In this document: in pieces, positions 1-9,710 of the stretch
Position numbering within the stretch: the first letter of the stretch is position 1
Layout: every line of letters begins with the position of its first letter
Assembly: GCF_000825685.1 (NCBI RefSeq)
Contig: NZ_CCXM01000001.1
Coordinates: 579,827-643,826, forward strand
DNA: 64,000 nucleotides
DNA from: Rickettsia hoogstraalii
GTDB lineage: Bacteria; Pseudomonadota; Alphaproteobacteria; Rickettsiales; Rickettsiaceae
Direction of reading: 5' to 3'
The notes under the pieces: generated by a model
What the model was told of the DNA's origin: nothing
The model's input: the letters and a program-made list of their open reading frames with translations, nothing else
The model's database searches: none
Made by a program: the position numbers and the translations under genes

Positions 1-2
1 TT

Positions 3-617
3 GATCCTAGTAAACCTTTAGAACGCCATTGTTTATCATATTCTGATAGAAAAGTTGTTGAATTTGAACCTTTAGGTCAAAATGTCGGCTGTAGAGAATC
101 TACAGGATTGCCTATAAAAGTTGGTTATAACGACTTTCCATCAAGTCAATTACCTGAGACCCCTTATAATCCGGTAACTAAAATAGGTGACTATATCTTA
201 AACAAAAAACCGGTACCACAGGGGAGTATTATGGCATTTCCAAAGGATGGGGCATTTATAGATGCAACAAATAAACCGGAAAATACAATATTGCATACTG
301 TAGAATTCAAAGTAACTTTAGATTCAATAATGGACGATATTGAGTATTTTGAAGTAAAAGATTTATGGTATGATGATTGCACATTAATATATGTCAACGG
401 CCAAAAGCTACTTAGCCTCCCCACTGACGTTAATTCTCTAGATGAGAAAAGGTACTGTAACAATGGAAATGACCAAGGTCAAGCATTACAAGCTAAGAAT
501 TTACCGATTGATATAAAGCGTTATTTAAAACAAGGAGAAAATACTATCAGATTCCAGCTAAGAGTTATGTTTGGTGGAGGACTATATTTCCACATGCAAT
601 ATAAAATGAAGAGATAA
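3..617 (+). CDS. C-terminal part of an unidentified protein (5' end outside window)
   Basis: The reading frame is open from base 3, upstream of any plausible start, so this is the last ~204 residues of a longer protein; the TTG at 108 is not a convincing start. The visible part has no membrane segment. It includes several Cys residues (a CLSY and a GCRES stretch near the left edge, a DDC and an RYCNN further on). The C-terminal half alternates short beta-like strands ([10 protein letters not shown], then [11 protein letters not shown], then [11 protein letters not shown]), which resembles the end of a jelly-roll or galactose-binding-like domain; that is inference from pattern only. The stop is 4 bases before the terC-like start, so the two may be cotranscribed. 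Family unknown. Confidence 0.6.
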   Translation, partial: DPSKPLERHCLSYSDRKVVEFEPLGQNVGCRESTGLPIKVGYNDFPSSQLPETPYNPVTKIGDYILNKKPVPQGSIMAFPKDGAFIDATNKPENTILHTVEFKVTLDSIMDDIEYFEVKDLWYDDCTLIYVNGQKLLSLPTDVNSLDEKRYCNNGNDQGQALQAKNLPIDIKRYLKQGENTIRFQLRVMFGGGLYFHMQYKMKR

Positions 618-621
618 ATAA

Positions 622-1527
622 ATGAGTTGGATTATTTTTTATACGGTAATCGCTGCTTTACTGGTTCTCGATTTGGGAATAGTACACAAAAAAAATACCG
701 TAATGAGCTTTAAAGAAAGCGTACTTTTTAGTCTTTTCTATTTTGTAATAGCTTGTTTATTCGGTATCTATGTTTACTATAATACGGGAGCAGAACATGC
801 TCGTGAATATTATACTTGCTTTCTCATTGAGAAAGCTATGTCCCTTGATAATATTTTTGTTATCTCTATTATTTTCCAATTTTTTAAAATTCCCGGAAAA
901 TATCAACATCGTGTTTTATTTTTTGGTATAATAGGCGTAATAATATTCAGAGCCATAATGATTTATGGCGGTATTATTCTTATAAATAAATTTGCCTGGT
1001 TATTATATATTTTTGCCGTAATACTTATTGCTACCGGTATAAAAACTTTTTATGTATCACATAAAACTTTTGATATACAGAATTCTTATATTTACAAGTC
1101 AATAGTAAAAAATCTAAATATTACTCCTAATCTTGAAGGGGATAAATTTGTTGTTAAACGTAATAACAAACTATATTTTACCCCCCTTTTTATATCTCTA
1201 GTACTGATAGAAGCAATAGATTTAGTCTTTGCCATAGATAGTATACCGGCAATATTTGCAATTACTAATGATGTTTATATAATTTATACTTCAAATATTT
1301 TTGCTATTTTAGGGCTTAGAGCGTTATTCTTTTGTTTAGCAGAAATTGTAGAACGTTTCAGTTATATAAAATATTCTTTGGCTTTAATTTTAATATTTAT
1401 CGGCTTTAAAATATTTATTCATCATTATATAGCAATTCCGGCATATGTTTCGCTCATTGTAACTATTACTTTATTACTATTTGGTATAATTGCTTCCATA
1501 ATTAGAAAAAATATAATTGACCATTAA
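622..1527 (+). CDS. TerC-family integral membrane protein
   Basis: 301 residues with about eight hydrophobic segments. The family hallmarks are visible: an Asp in the first helix ([11 protein letters not shown]), the [13 protein letters not shown] block near residues 71-83, and the acidic [15 protein letters not shown] block near residues 196-210. TerC/Alx proteins are inner-membrane proteins linked to metal (notably manganese) homeostasis and loading of exported metalloproteins, and in some bacteria to tellurite resistance; the precise role in this organism is not shown by sequence. The ATG at 622 follows the upstream stop by 4 bases, suggesting translational coupling. Confidence 0.9.
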   Translation: MSWIIFYTVIAALLVLDLGIVHKKNTVMSFKESVLFSLFYFVIACLFGIYVYYNTGAEHAREYYTCFLIEKAMSLDNIFVISIIFQFFKIPGKYQHRVLFFGIIGVIIFRAIMIYGGIILINKFAWLLYIFAVILIATGIKTFYVSHKTFDIQNSYIYKSIVKNLNITPNLEGDKFVVKRNNKLYFTPLFISLVLIEAIDLVFAIDSIPAIFAITNDVYIIYTSNIFAILGLRALFFCLAEIVERFSYIKYSLALILIFIGFKIFIHHYIAIPAYVSLIVTITLLLFGIIASIIRKNIIDH

Positions 1528-1570
1528 TAAAGGGGGTATATAATATTTTTTTATTTTTTAATCAATTATA

Positions 1571-2283
1571 ATGACTAAATTACTAAAATTATTTTTTATT
1601 ACTATCATCATTTTTAATAACATTGCTTTTGCAAAAGAAACAGGGTTCTATATAGGAGCAGAAGGCGGAATAGTTGAACCGGTCGTTAGTAAATTCCGAC
1701 ATAAACACTCAAATACCGAAATAATTTTAAAAAAATCAAGTATGTATAGCGGAAAAATAGGCTATATAATATATCCACAGATAGCTATTGAATTCTCAGC
1801 AACTTATCAACCTAAATATCGTCTGCATTACGTATTACCTCAGCAAAATTTAAGTAATGGTCTTACTATTCCTAAACCCCGGGTAATACTAAAGTATTAT
1901 CAAATATATATATGCTAAATCTTATTTATGATTTAGAAAAAATAAAAACTTTCACACCTTTTGTAATACTTGGAGGTGGAATAGCACAAATAAAAGTTAA
2001 GCCTACCTCCTCTAGGTGGAGTGTTATAAATGGCGATTATTTTAAAGTAAGAAGAACTCATAAAAATTGTGTTGCGTGGCAAGCAGGTCTTGGAGTATCA
2101 CAAGATGTAACTTCAAATTTAAGTATTGATGCAACCGCAAAATTACAAACGACATATAGAGTAAGAATTAATTATGATACGCTTGATATGAAAACAGGAC
2201 AATTCGTGCCGGCAAATCCTATCAAAAAAACTATAGCCGTTGGAGAATTTGGCGTAGGATTTATTTATAGATTGCCATTTTAA
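1571..2283 (+). pseudogene. Small OmpW/Adr-like outer-membrane beta-barrel, split by a frameshift
   Basis: Two overlapping reading frames (1571-1918 and 1912-2283) form one protein. The first begins with a clear signal peptide (hydrophobic core ending at AFA, residue ~21), followed by ETGFYIGAEGG and alternating amphipathic strands. The second continues with FTPFVILGGGIAQIKV and ends in GVGFIYRLPF, the terminal aromatic expected of an outer-membrane barrel. Near base 1887 the first frame reads PRVI then goes wrong, while the second frame upstream of 1912 reads TKVLSNIYMLNLIYDL, which joins smoothly after one missing base. The layout and length (~235 residues after repair) fit the small rickettsial barrel adhesins (Adr1/Adr2) or OmpW-like proteins. 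Likely inactive unless the shift is a sequencing error. Confidence 0.65.
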
Positions 2284-2320
2284 GAATTCTGTGAAATATT
2301 TATATGAAAGCATCGTCAAC

Positions 2321-2410
2321 GTCATTGCGAGGAAATTGCATAGCAATTGACGAAGCAATCTCAGGATATTTGACGAGATTGCCACGTCGCTTCGCACCCC
2401 TCGCAATGAC
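2321..2410. repeat. Family A palindromic repeat
   Basis: Starts gtcattgcgagg and ends cctcgcaatgac, with inner arms around gcaatctca/gagattgc. It is an imperfect inverted repeat of about 90 bp between the broken barrel gene and the methyltransferase gene. About 17 relatives occur in this window. Confidence 0.9.
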
Positions 2411-2450
2411 GTTATGATACATACAAAAATCAACTATATAAGGAAAAAAT

Positions 2451-4106
2451 ATGTCCTCAAAAGCTACTAACTCTTCTTCTACCCCTAACGGTCATGATAA
2501 GACAGCAAAAACTACCAAGCCTGTTCTGAATGGTGCGGTTTCAAATCATAACACTTATGATGAAGTGCCGTATGAAAGCTACCCATATGCTCTTACAAAT
2601 CCTTATCACTTAAGTACACTTGCAACTCTTTTCGGTGTGAATGCTCCTGAAGTCGAGAATGCAAAAATATTAGAGCTTGGTTGTGCAGCGGGCGGTAATT
2701 TAATACCACATGCAGTTCTTTATCCAAAAGCTCATTTTGTTGGGGTTGATTTGTCTAAAGTACAAATTGACGAAGCAAATAAAAATGTTAAAGAACTAGG
2801 ATTAAAAAATATAGAGTTCCATCATTGTTCGATAACCGATATTGATGATTCTTTCGGTAAGTTTGATTATATAATTTGCCATGGTGTAATTTCTTGGGTA
2901 CCAAAAACCGTTAGAGATAAAATTTTTGAAGTTTGTAATAAAAATCTTAGTCCAAACGGAATAGCATATATTAGCTATAATACCCTCCCTGGCTGGAATA
3001 TGGTACGTACTATTAGAGATATGATGATGTATCATTCTAGCTCATTTGCAAATGTACGTGATAGAATAGCTCAATCTAGATTGTTACTAGAATTTGTTAA
3101 GGATAGCTTAGAAAACTCTAAAACTCCTTATGCAGAAGTATTAAAAACCGAAGCAGGGCTACTTGCTAAACAAAACGATCATTATTTACGTCATGATCAT
3201 CTAGAAGAAGAAAATGCTCAATTCTACTTTCATGAATTTATGAATGAAGCAAGAAAGCACAATTTACAATATTTAGCCGATTGTAATCTTTCGACTATGT
3301 ATCTCGGTAATATGCCTCCGAAAGTAGTAGAGCAGTTAAAAGCGGTGAACGATATAGTTAGAACTGAACAATATATGGATTTCATTACGAATCGTCGTTT
3401 TAGAACCACTTTACTATGCCATAGTGATGTGAAAATTAATAGAAATATTAACAATGATGATATAACGAAATTTAATATGATCTTTAATATAGTGCCTGAA
3501 AAACCACTCAAAGAAGTAGATCTTAATAATGCTTCTGAAAATTTAAAATTCTTCTTAAACGGTAATAAAGACTCTAACTTAACAACTAGTTCGCCTTATA
3601 TGAAAGCTATTTTATATACTTTCAGCGAAAATCTAAATAATCCGTTAAGCTTTGAGAAAATAACCGCTGAAGCTAATAAAAAGCTACATAATACTAAATT
3701 AAATGAAATCAAAGCTGAGCTTTTAAATAATGCAATGAAGCTAGTACTACAAGGTTATATTAGTATTACAAATCAGAAGCATCGAAATAACCCTGAGCTT
3801 GATAAGCCTAAAACAACAAAAATGGTGATACATCAAGCAACCCATACACTTTCTATGTGGGTTACAAATTTAAAACATGAACCGATCGGCGTTAATTTCT
3901 TTGAGAAGTTTGCACTTAGATATATGGATGGTAAACATGATAAAAAAGCAATTATTGAGGCTGTACTTGGTCATGTAGAAAAAGGCGAATTAACTTTAAG
4001 TAAAGAAGGTCAAAAAGTAGAAAATAAAGAAGAAATACGCAAAGAACTAGAAAGCTTATTTACTCCGATGATCGAGAAATTTTCTTCTAACGCTTTGTTG
4101 GTGTAA
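2451..4106 (+). CDS. Protein lysine methyltransferase PKMT1-like (OmpB methyltransferase)
   Basis: 551 residues. An N-terminal Rossmann-type methyltransferase domain has SAM motif I (ILELGCAAGGNLIP, about residue 73), motif II (FVGVDLS) and a motif IV-like FDYIICHGVISWVP. The long C-terminal part, with a helical middle, is typical of the rickettsial PKMT1 (RP789 type) that methylates lysines of outer-membrane protein OmpB. The sequence strongly resembles that family as I remember it, and the position directly upstream of nuoJKLM matches the rickettsial gene order I recall. The ATG at 2451 is preceded by an A/G-rich aaggaaa ribosome-binding stretch. The substrate OmpB gene is not in this window. 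It acts on outer-membrane protein, presumably before or during export. Confidence 0.85.
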   Translation: MSSKATNSSSTPNGHDKTAKTTKPVLNGAVSNHNTYDEVPYESYPYALTNPYHLSTLATLFGVNAPEVENAKILELGCAAGGNLIPHAVLYPKAHFVGVDLSKVQIDEANKNVKELGLKNIEFHHCSITDIDDSFGKFDYIICHGVISWVPKTVRDKIFEVCNKNLSPNGIAYISYNTLPGWNMVRTIRDMMMYHSSSFANVRDRIAQSRLLLEFVKDSLENSKTPYAEVLKTEAGLLAKQNDHYLRHDHLEEENAQFYFHEFMNEARKHNLQYLADCNLSTMYLGNMPPKVVEQLKAVNDIVRTEQYMDFITNRRFRTTLLCHSDVKINRNINNDDITKFNMIFNIVPEKPLKEVDLNNASENLKFFLNGNKDSNLTTSSPYMKAILYTFSENLNNPLSFEKITAEANKKLHNTKLNEIKAELLNNAMKLVLQGYISITNQKHRNNPELDKPKTTKMVIHQATHTLSMWVTNLKHEPIGVNFFEKFALRYMDGKHDKKAIIEAVLGHVEKGELTLSKEGQKVENKEEIRKELESLFTPMIEKFSSNALLV

Positions 4107-4115
4107 TATATATTT

Positions 4116-4326
4116 CGTCATTGCGAGCGACTGTAGGCATTGTTGCATGGATCGTTTTATGTCATTCCCGCGCAGGCGGGAATCCAGAAAAAAAAAGCAT
4201 AAATACAGCAAGCTTTTGGAATTAAAAGCTCGATTTATCTCGCTTTATGCTGGATTCCCGCCTACGCGGGAATGACATCGAGCCGGTTTTTTGGTCCATG
4301 CAACAAAGCCCCCGCGGGAATGACAT
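4116..4326. repeat. Composite of family A fragments and a family B palindrome
   Basis: A truncated family A start (gtcattgcgagcgactg) runs into gcattgttgcatgga, then a complete family B palindrome at 4161-4276 (gtcattcccgcg ... cgcgggaatgac), then tccatgcaacaa and a second gcgggaatgaca. The two gttgcatgga/tccatgcaac copies are inverted around the B element, so this looks like one element inside another. It fills the gap before nuoJ. Confidence 0.75.
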
Positions 4327-4367
4327 CAATAACGATATAAGCGGTACTCAAAAACACAATATAACTC

Positions 4368-4985
4368 ATGTTCATATTTTTTTATTTATTTGCAACATTA
4401 ATAACCATCAGCAGCTTATGCGTTGTTTTAAGCAAAAATTCCGTATATTCGGTATTATGGTTAATTTTTGCATTTATCAACGGTGCAGGACTTATGATTT
4501 TGCTTGGAGCAGAATTTTTAGCTATGATGCTGATAGTGATTTATGTTGGAGCTGTAGCAGTATTATTCTTATTTGTGATAATGATACTAGATATGCATTT
4601 TAATAAGACAATAACACTGTTAAAAGAAAATCTTACTTTAAGTATTTTTATAGCTCTAATAATGTTTGCTGATTTAGTAACAATTATTTTACTTGGCACT
4701 AAAAATATTAATTTCAGTTCGGATGTATCGTTTGCCATAACAAATAGTATCTCAAATACTAAAGCAATAGGTAACGTGCTTTACACTGATTTTATGCTAC
4801 CGTTTCAAATGGCGGGGCTTATTTTATTTGTCGCTATGATTGCATGTATTACATTAACGCTAAAGAAGCGTGAGGGAGTAAAACATCAAAATATATCAAA
4901 ACAACTACGTCACAATAAAGAAAATACTGTATCAATGACAAAGCCTACTCTAAATAAAGGTGTCGAGAATATTAAATATGAATGA
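4368..4985 (+). CDS. nuoJ: NADH-quinone oxidoreductase subunit J (complex I)
   Basis: 205 residues with five predicted transmembrane helices, then a Lys/Asn-rich hydrophilic C-terminal tail. Sequence landmarks are [24 protein letters not shown], the [33 protein letters not shown] helix and the late helix [16 protein letters not shown]. It is a membrane-arm subunit of proton-pumping complex I. The order nuoJ-nuoK-nuoL-nuoM is intact, and the nuoJ stop overlaps the nuoK start, so the four are probably one operon. Confidence 0.95.
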   Translation: MFIFFYLFATLITISSLCVVLSKNSVYSVLWLIFAFINGAGLMILLGAEFLAMMLIVIYVGAVAVLFLFVIMILDMHFNKTITLLKENLTLSIFIALIMFADLVTIILLGTKNINFSSDVSFAITNSISNTKAIGNVLYTDFMLPFQMAGLILFVAMIACITLTLKKREGVKHQNISKQLRHNKENTVSMTKPTLNKGVENIKYE

Positions 4986-5292
4986 ATATATTTCGCTTAA
5001 TCATTATTTAATCTTAAGCAGCTTAGTTTTTACTATTGGGATGTTTGGATTATTTATGCATCGCAAAAATATTATCAATATATTAATGTCCATTGAGTTA
5101 ATGCTGCTTGCAGTTAACATAAATTTTGTTGCATTTTCCATATATATGCAAGAATTATCAGGACAAATTTTTAGTATTATAATCTTAACTGTAGCAGCTG
5201 CCGAAACCTCAATAGGGCTTGCGATATTACTAATATATTTCCGTAATAAAGGCTCAATTGAAATCACTGACATTAATCAGATGAGGGGATGA
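4978..5292 (+). CDS. nuoK: NADH-quinone oxidoreductase subunit K
   Basis: Three transmembrane helices with the conserved membrane glutamates ([10 protein letters not shown] and [12 protein letters not shown]) used in proton translocation by NuoK/ND4L. I choose the ATG at 4978 ([11 protein letters not shown], 104 residues), which overlaps the nuoJ stop by 8 bases; an in-frame GTG at 4960 would add six residues lying inside nuoJ and lacks family support. The stop is 1 base before nuoL. Confidence 0.93.
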   Translation: MNEYISLNHYLILSSLVFTIGMFGLFMHRKNIINILMSIELMLLAVNINFVAFSIYMQELSGQIFSIIILTVAAAETSIGLAILLIYFRNKGSIEITDINQMRG

Positions 5293-5293
5293 G

Positions 5294-7267
5294 ATGTATC
5301 AAAATCTTGCCATAATGATCATCATATTACCGCTTGCATCTAGCGTAATAAATGGGTTATTCGTAAAGATAATAGATAAAAAATTAGCTCAAATAATTGC
5401 AACCGGCTTCTTATCTTTATCTGCCTTATTCTCATTAATAATATTTTACGATGCGGGTCTAGACGGGAATATAATCCATATTAAATTATTACCATGGATT
5501 GAGGTTAGAAATTTTAAAGTAAATTGGTCGATTTATATCGATCAGCTCACTAGCATAATGTTTATAGCCGTAACATGGGTGTCAAGCGTCGTGCATATCT
5601 ACTCGCTTGGCTATATGGCGGAGGATAAGGGGATTGTACGCTTCTTGTCTTTCCTTTCTTTGTTCACTTTCTTTATGTTAATGCTAGTATCAGCTGATAA
5701 TTTCTTACAGTTATTTTTCGGTTGGGAGGGCGTTGGCGTTTGCTCATATTTACTAATTGGTTTTTGGTATTCAAAAGAATCCGCCAATAAAGCAGCGATT
5801 AAAGCTTTTATAACTAATAGAGCCAGCGACTTTGCTTTTATCTTAGGCGTAATAACGATTATTGTTTATTGTGGTTCGGCAAATTATAAAGATGTATTTT
5901 CATCTGCAGAATTATTATCTAATACAAAAATATTTTTACAATTTTCTATTCTAGATGTTATTTGCTTGTTATTATTCATCGGCTGTATGGGTAAATCTGC
6001 ACAGATCGGTTTACATGTATGGCTGCCTGATGCGATGGAAGGACCGACTCCGGTATCCGCACTTATTCATGCAGCAACCATGGTAACGGCAGGAGTATTC
6101 TTAGTAGCACGCTGCTCGTATTTGTTTGAATATAGCCCTTTAGTTCTACAGTTTATTACAATAATAGGCGGTGTTACTTGTCTTTTTGCCGCAAGCATTG
6201 CTATTATGCAAAGCGATATCAAAAAGATTATTGCTTACTCTACCTGTAGTCAGCTTGGTTATATGTTTATGGCTTGCGGGGTATCTGCCTATAATAGCGG
6301 GATATTTCACTTAGTAACTCATGCCTTTTTTAAAGCCTTATTATTCTTATCAGCCGGCAGTGTAATACATGCAGTTCATGAGCAGGATATTTTTAAAATG
6401 GGTGATTTAAGAAATAAAATGCCGGTAACTTACGGAAATTTCTTAATCGGCTCACTTGCATTGATAGGTATTTATCCTTTGGCAGGGTTTTACTCTAAAG
6501 ATTCGATTTTAGAAGCAACCTATAGTAGCGGATCGTTCATGTTCATTTTTGGGATAACAGCAGCAATACTTACCGCTATTTATTCAATGAAGATTATTAT
6601 GCTTGTGTTCTATGGTAAAACTAAGCTAGAAAAAGATGTTTTTGAGCATGCTCACGAACCGGCTAAAATAATGAATAATCCTCTTATATTACTTGTCGCT
6701 GGGAGCTTTTTTAGCGGTATGATCGGCTATTATTTACTTTCTATGGACAAACCAAACGGCTATTTCCATGAAAGTCTATTTAATTTACATATTTATAAAC
6801 TACTAATTAGCCACCCGCCTTTATATATTAAGCTACTACCTATGGCAGTTGGCATAATGGGGATTGTTATCGGTATTTACTTATATAAGTCAAGTACTAT
6901 TATGTCATATCCATCTTCTTCTATGTCATTCCTGCGAAAGCGAGAATCCAGCAAAAATATTAAAAAAGGCTGGATGTCGTGGTTGGGTCACGGTATGGCA
7001 TTTATATCCAACATACTAAGAAATAAATATTACTTCGACGAAATATATAATTTCTTAATTGTGAAACCTATTAACTGTTTAGCTTCTTTATTTTATCTTG
7101 GCGATCAGAAAATAATCGATCGTTTTGGACCAAACGGTTTTTCACGAGTCGTTAATTGCTTTAGCGTCTTGACCTGCAAAACCCAAACAGGATATGTTTT
7201 TAATTATGCTTTGTATATTGTATCGTTTATTGTTGTTGTAATTAGCGTTTTCGTTTGGAAAGGCTAG
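5294..7267 (+). CDS. nuoL: NADH-quinone oxidoreductase subunit L with an in-frame repeat insertion
   Basis: 657 residues, multi-spanning membrane antiporter-like subunit at the distal end of the complex I membrane arm. Conserved blocks include [38 protein letters not shown] and [17 protein letters not shown]. In the C-terminal part, near residues 541-567, the protein contains [12 protein letters not shown] followed by [10 protein letters not shown]. The DNA there (about 6923-7000) is the left arm of a family B repeat (gtcattcctgcgaaagcgag) and a decayed right arm of a dispersed palindrome, so an intergenic element appears to have been accepted in frame in a loop between late helices. The start is 1 base after nuoK; nuoM follows after a family A repeat. 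Confidence 0.95.
   Translation: MYQNLAIMIIILPLASSVINGLFVKIIDKKLAQIIATGFLSLSALFSLIIFYDAGLDGNIIHIKLLPWIEVRNFKVNWSIYIDQLTSIMFIAVTWVSSVVHIYSLGYMAEDKGIVRFLSFLSLFTFFMLMLVSADNFLQLFFGWEGVGVCSYLLIGFWYSKESANKAAIKAFITNRASDFAFILGVITIIVYCGSANYKDVFSSAELLSNTKIFLQFSILDVICLLLFIGCMGKSAQIGLHVWLPDAMEGPTPVSALIHAATMVTAGVFLVARCSYLFEYSPLVLQFITIIGGVTCLFAASIAIMQSDIKKIIAYSTCSQLGYMFMACGVSAYNSGIFHLVTHAFFKALLFLSAGSVIHAVHEQDIFKMGDLRNKMPVTYGNFLIGSLALIGIYPLAGFYSKDSILEATYSSGSFMFIFGITAAILTAIYSMKIIMLVFYGKTKLEKDVFEHAHEPAKIMNNPLILLVAGSFFSGMIGYYLLSMDKPNGYFHESLFNLHIYKLLISHPPLYIKLLPMAVGIMGIVIGIYLYKSSTIMSYPSSSMSFLRKRESSKNIKKGWMSWLGHGMAFISNILRNKYYFDEIYNFLIVKPINCLASLFYLGDQKIIDRFGPNGFSRVVNCFSVLTCKTQTGYVFNYALYIVSFIVVVISVFVWKG
6923..7000. 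repeat. Family B/C-like palindrome inserted inside nuoL
   Basis: The left arm gtcattcctgcgaaagcgag-aatccag matches the intergenic family B start at 18826. The right part ggctggatgtcgtggttggg-tcacgg resembles the decayed right arm seen at 59912-59937 (gctggatcccgcgatcaagt). The reading frame is kept open through it. Confidence 0.65.
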
Positions 7268-7295
7268 TATACTTATGGAATTAAAAACTAAAACT

Positions 7296-7376
7296 GTCAT
7301 TGCGAGCAGCCGTAGGCTGCGTGGCAATCTCATGAGATTGCTTCGTCAATTACTTCGTAATTTTCCTCACAATGAC
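7296..7376. repeat. Family A palindromic repeat between nuoL and nuoM
   Basis: Starts gtcattgcgagcagccg and ends ctcacaatgac. Inner halves meet at gcaatctcatgagattgc. About 81 bp. Confidence 0.88.
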
Positions 7377-7402
7377 GGCAAAACTCATAAAATCTTAAAA
7401 GA

Positions 7403-8890
7403 ATGTTAGAATTACCTATTATATCTATCAGTATTTTCCTGCCGCTAATAAGCGTGCTATATATTTTGCTGTTTATTAGTCAAAGTAAAAAGGCAGATAA
7501 AGCGATATATGTAATGTATGTTGCAGTACTTAGTTCTGTTTTAACATTCATCTCAACTACTTATATTTTAATAGAGTTTGACTCCTCAAATCCCGCTTAT
7601 CAATTTGTTGAACGCTACGCTTGGCTTGATAAAATCGGGCTTGAATTTCATGTTGGCGTTGACGGTATATCGATATTTTTTGTGGCTCTAACTTCCTTTC
7701 TCACTCTTATTTGCATAATCGGAAGCTTATTTACCGTTAAAAAATATATTAAAGAATATTTAGTATGTTTTTTATTGATGGAATCTTTTTGTATAGGGGC
7801 ATTTACCTCAGTAAATTTATTATTATTCTATCTCTTTTTTGAAGCAATATTAGTGCCGATGTATATTATTATAGGCGTATGGGGAGGTGAGAATAGAATA
7901 TATGCGGCTCTTAAATTCTTCTTATATACTTTCTTTGGTTCGGTATTTTTCCTACTTTTATTAATTTATATTTATAGCAAAATTCATAGTTTTGATTTAA
8001 CCTATATTTCTGAACTTACCTATAATATCCCGTTATTTGCTCAGCAAATTTTATGGTGGGCTATCTTTATTGCTTTTGCCGTTAAAATTCCTATGATTCC
8101 ATTTCATACTTGGTTACCCGATGCACACGTACAAGCTCCAACCAGCGGCTCTGTTATACTTGCCGGTATCTTGCTAAAACTCGGCGGCTACGGTTTTTTA
8201 AGAGTATTACTACCGCTATTTCCGAGTGTATCACAAGAATTTGCAATTTACGTAATTTACCTTAGCGTTATTGCTATAATATATGCTTCCCTTGTTGCCT
8301 TTGCTCAAAAAGATATGAAGAAGATGATAGCATATTCATCAATTGCACATATGGGATATGTTACGATAGGTATTTTTAGCTTTACTGAAGCCGGGGTTAG
8401 CGGAGCAATATTTCAGATGCTTAGCCATGGCGTGATTTCCTCATGCCTATTCTTAATAGTCGGTACTTTATATGAAAGATTGCACACCAAAGAAATAGCT
8501 AAATACGGCGGTGTAGCAAGTAAAATGCCTGTGCTTGCCACATTTTTTATGATTGCAATGCTTGGTTCTGTTGGGCTACCCGGAACTAGCGGATTTATTG
8601 GAGAATTTTTAAGCTTGCTTGGGATTTATAAGGTGAACGTAATAGCAACCTTTATAGCGGCTCTCGGCATAATCCTTGGGGCGGTTTATATGCTGAAATT
8701 ATATAAAGAAGTTATGCTTGGTGAAATTACCAATAAAGAAATTATGCATTTCAGAGATTTATATAAATATGAAATAATCTCAATAGCTCCTTTAATATTA
8801 TTGATTATTTACTTTGGTCTAATGCCCAGTTCTATTTTAAACGTATTTCGTTTATCGGTGGAGAATTTATTGGTTAGATTCGGTGGTTGA
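7403..8890 (+). CDS. nuoM: NADH-quinone oxidoreductase subunit M
   Basis: 495 residues, about 14 membrane helices, antiporter-like proton-pumping subunit. Family signatures are visible: FHVGVDGISIFFV near residue 85, the FEAILVPMYIIIGVWGGENR block with its conserved Glu, KIPMIPFHTWLPDAHVQAPT and the HMGYVTIG region. It closes the nuoJKLM block; no nuoN follows, so the remaining membrane subunits must be encoded elsewhere. Confidence 0.96.
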   Translation: MLELPIISISIFLPLISVLYILLFISQSKKADKAIYVMYVAVLSSVLTFISTTYILIEFDSSNPAYQFVERYAWLDKIGLEFHVGVDGISIFFVALTSFLTLICIIGSLFTVKKYIKEYLVCFLLMESFCIGAFTSVNLLLFYLFFEAILVPMYIIIGVWGGENRIYAALKFFLYTFFGSVFFLLLLIYIYSKIHSFDLTYISELTYNIPLFAQQILWWAIFIAFAVKIPMIPFHTWLPDAHVQAPTSGSVILAGILLKLGGYGFLRVLLPLFPSVSQEFAIYVIYLSVIAIIYASLVAFAQKDMKKMIAYSSIAHMGYVTIGIFSFTEAGVSGAIFQMLSHGVISSCLFLIVGTLYERLHTKEIAKYGGVASKMPVLATFFMIAMLGSVGLPGTSGFIGEFLSLLGIYKVNVIATFIAALGIILGAVYMLKLYKEVMLGEITNKEIMHFRDLYKYEIISIAPLILLIIYFGLMPSSILNVFRLSVENLLVRFGG

Positions 8891-8903
8891 TTTCTTACTC
8901 TAT

Positions 8904-9036
8904 GTCATTCCCGCGGAAGCGGGAATCCAGAAAAAAATAACTTACACCATTTGTACAAAAATTATATATTTAATAAAAAACATATAAAAACTTGTTTTTA
9001 TATGTTTTACTGGATTTCCGCTTCCGCGGGAATGAC
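8904..9036. repeat. Family B palindromic repeat
   Basis: Starts gtcattcccgcggaagcggg and ends ccgcttccgcgggaatgac. The arms are near-perfect inverted copies around an A/T-rich centre that itself contains an inverted catataaaaac/gtttttatatg. Lies between nuoM and ccmA. Confidence 0.9.
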
Positions 9037-9050
9037 ATAGTAACAAAAAC

Positions 9051-9641
9051 ATGCTATCACTTCATCAATTACAATTTAATATAGAACAAAGAAATTTATT
9101 TGATCTATGTATCACTTTTCTTCCTTCTTCTATCACCTATATAAAAGGAGCTAATGGTTGCGGTAAAAGCTCACTGCTACGAATGATAGCAGGAATTATG
9201 CAACCAAGTAGCGGTAATATCTACTATAAAAATAGTAATATCAACAATATCCCTAAACCATACTGCAATTATATCGGTCATAATTCAGGGCTAAAACTTG
9301 AAATGACTGTTTTGGAGAATCTAAAATTTTGGTCGGAAATTTATAATTCTGCCGAAACTCTATACGCCGCTATTCATTACTTTAAATTACAAGATTTATT
9401 AGATGAAAAATGCTATAGTTTATCTAGCGGAATGCAGAAAGTCGTAGCCGTATCAAGGCTTATCGCCTGCCAATCTGACTTATGGCTACTTGATGAAGTT
9501 GAAACTAATTTAAGCAAAGAAAATAGAGATTTGCTAAATAATTTAATTGTTATGAAAGCAAATAGCGGAGGTATTGTTCTTCTATCCTCTCACCTAGAAA
9601 ATTCTATAAAATCTGCACAGACATTACAGCTGGATATATAA
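9051..9641 (+). CDS. ccmA: Heme exporter ABC ATP-binding protein CcmA
   Basis: 196 residues, the usual CcmA size. Walker [13 protein letters not shown] near residues 34-45, ABC signature LSSGMQK near residue 124 and Walker B LWLLDEVE near residue 144 are all present. CcmA energises the CcmAB(CD) complex used in cytochrome c maturation at the inner membrane. Its permease partner CcmB is not adjacent, as is common in reduced genomes. The match to CcmA rather than another small ABC ATPase rests on length and sequence feel (MLSLHQLQF start), so the exact substrate is inferred. Confidence 0.85.
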   Translation: MLSLHQLQFNIEQRNLFDLCITFLPSSITYIKGANGCGKSSLLRMIAGIMQPSSGNIYYKNSNINNIPKPYCNYIGHNSGLKLEMTVLENLKFWSEIYNSAETLYAAIHYFKLQDLLDEKCYSLSSGMQKVVAVSRLIACQSDLWLLDEVETNLSKENRDLLNNLIVMKANSGGIVLLSSHLENSIKSAQTLQLDI

Positions 9642-9710
9642 TATATGAAATTTCGAATGCAAAGTTCAAGATTTCATGGTATAATCTTCTCAAAGATAAA
9701 ATTATAATTT

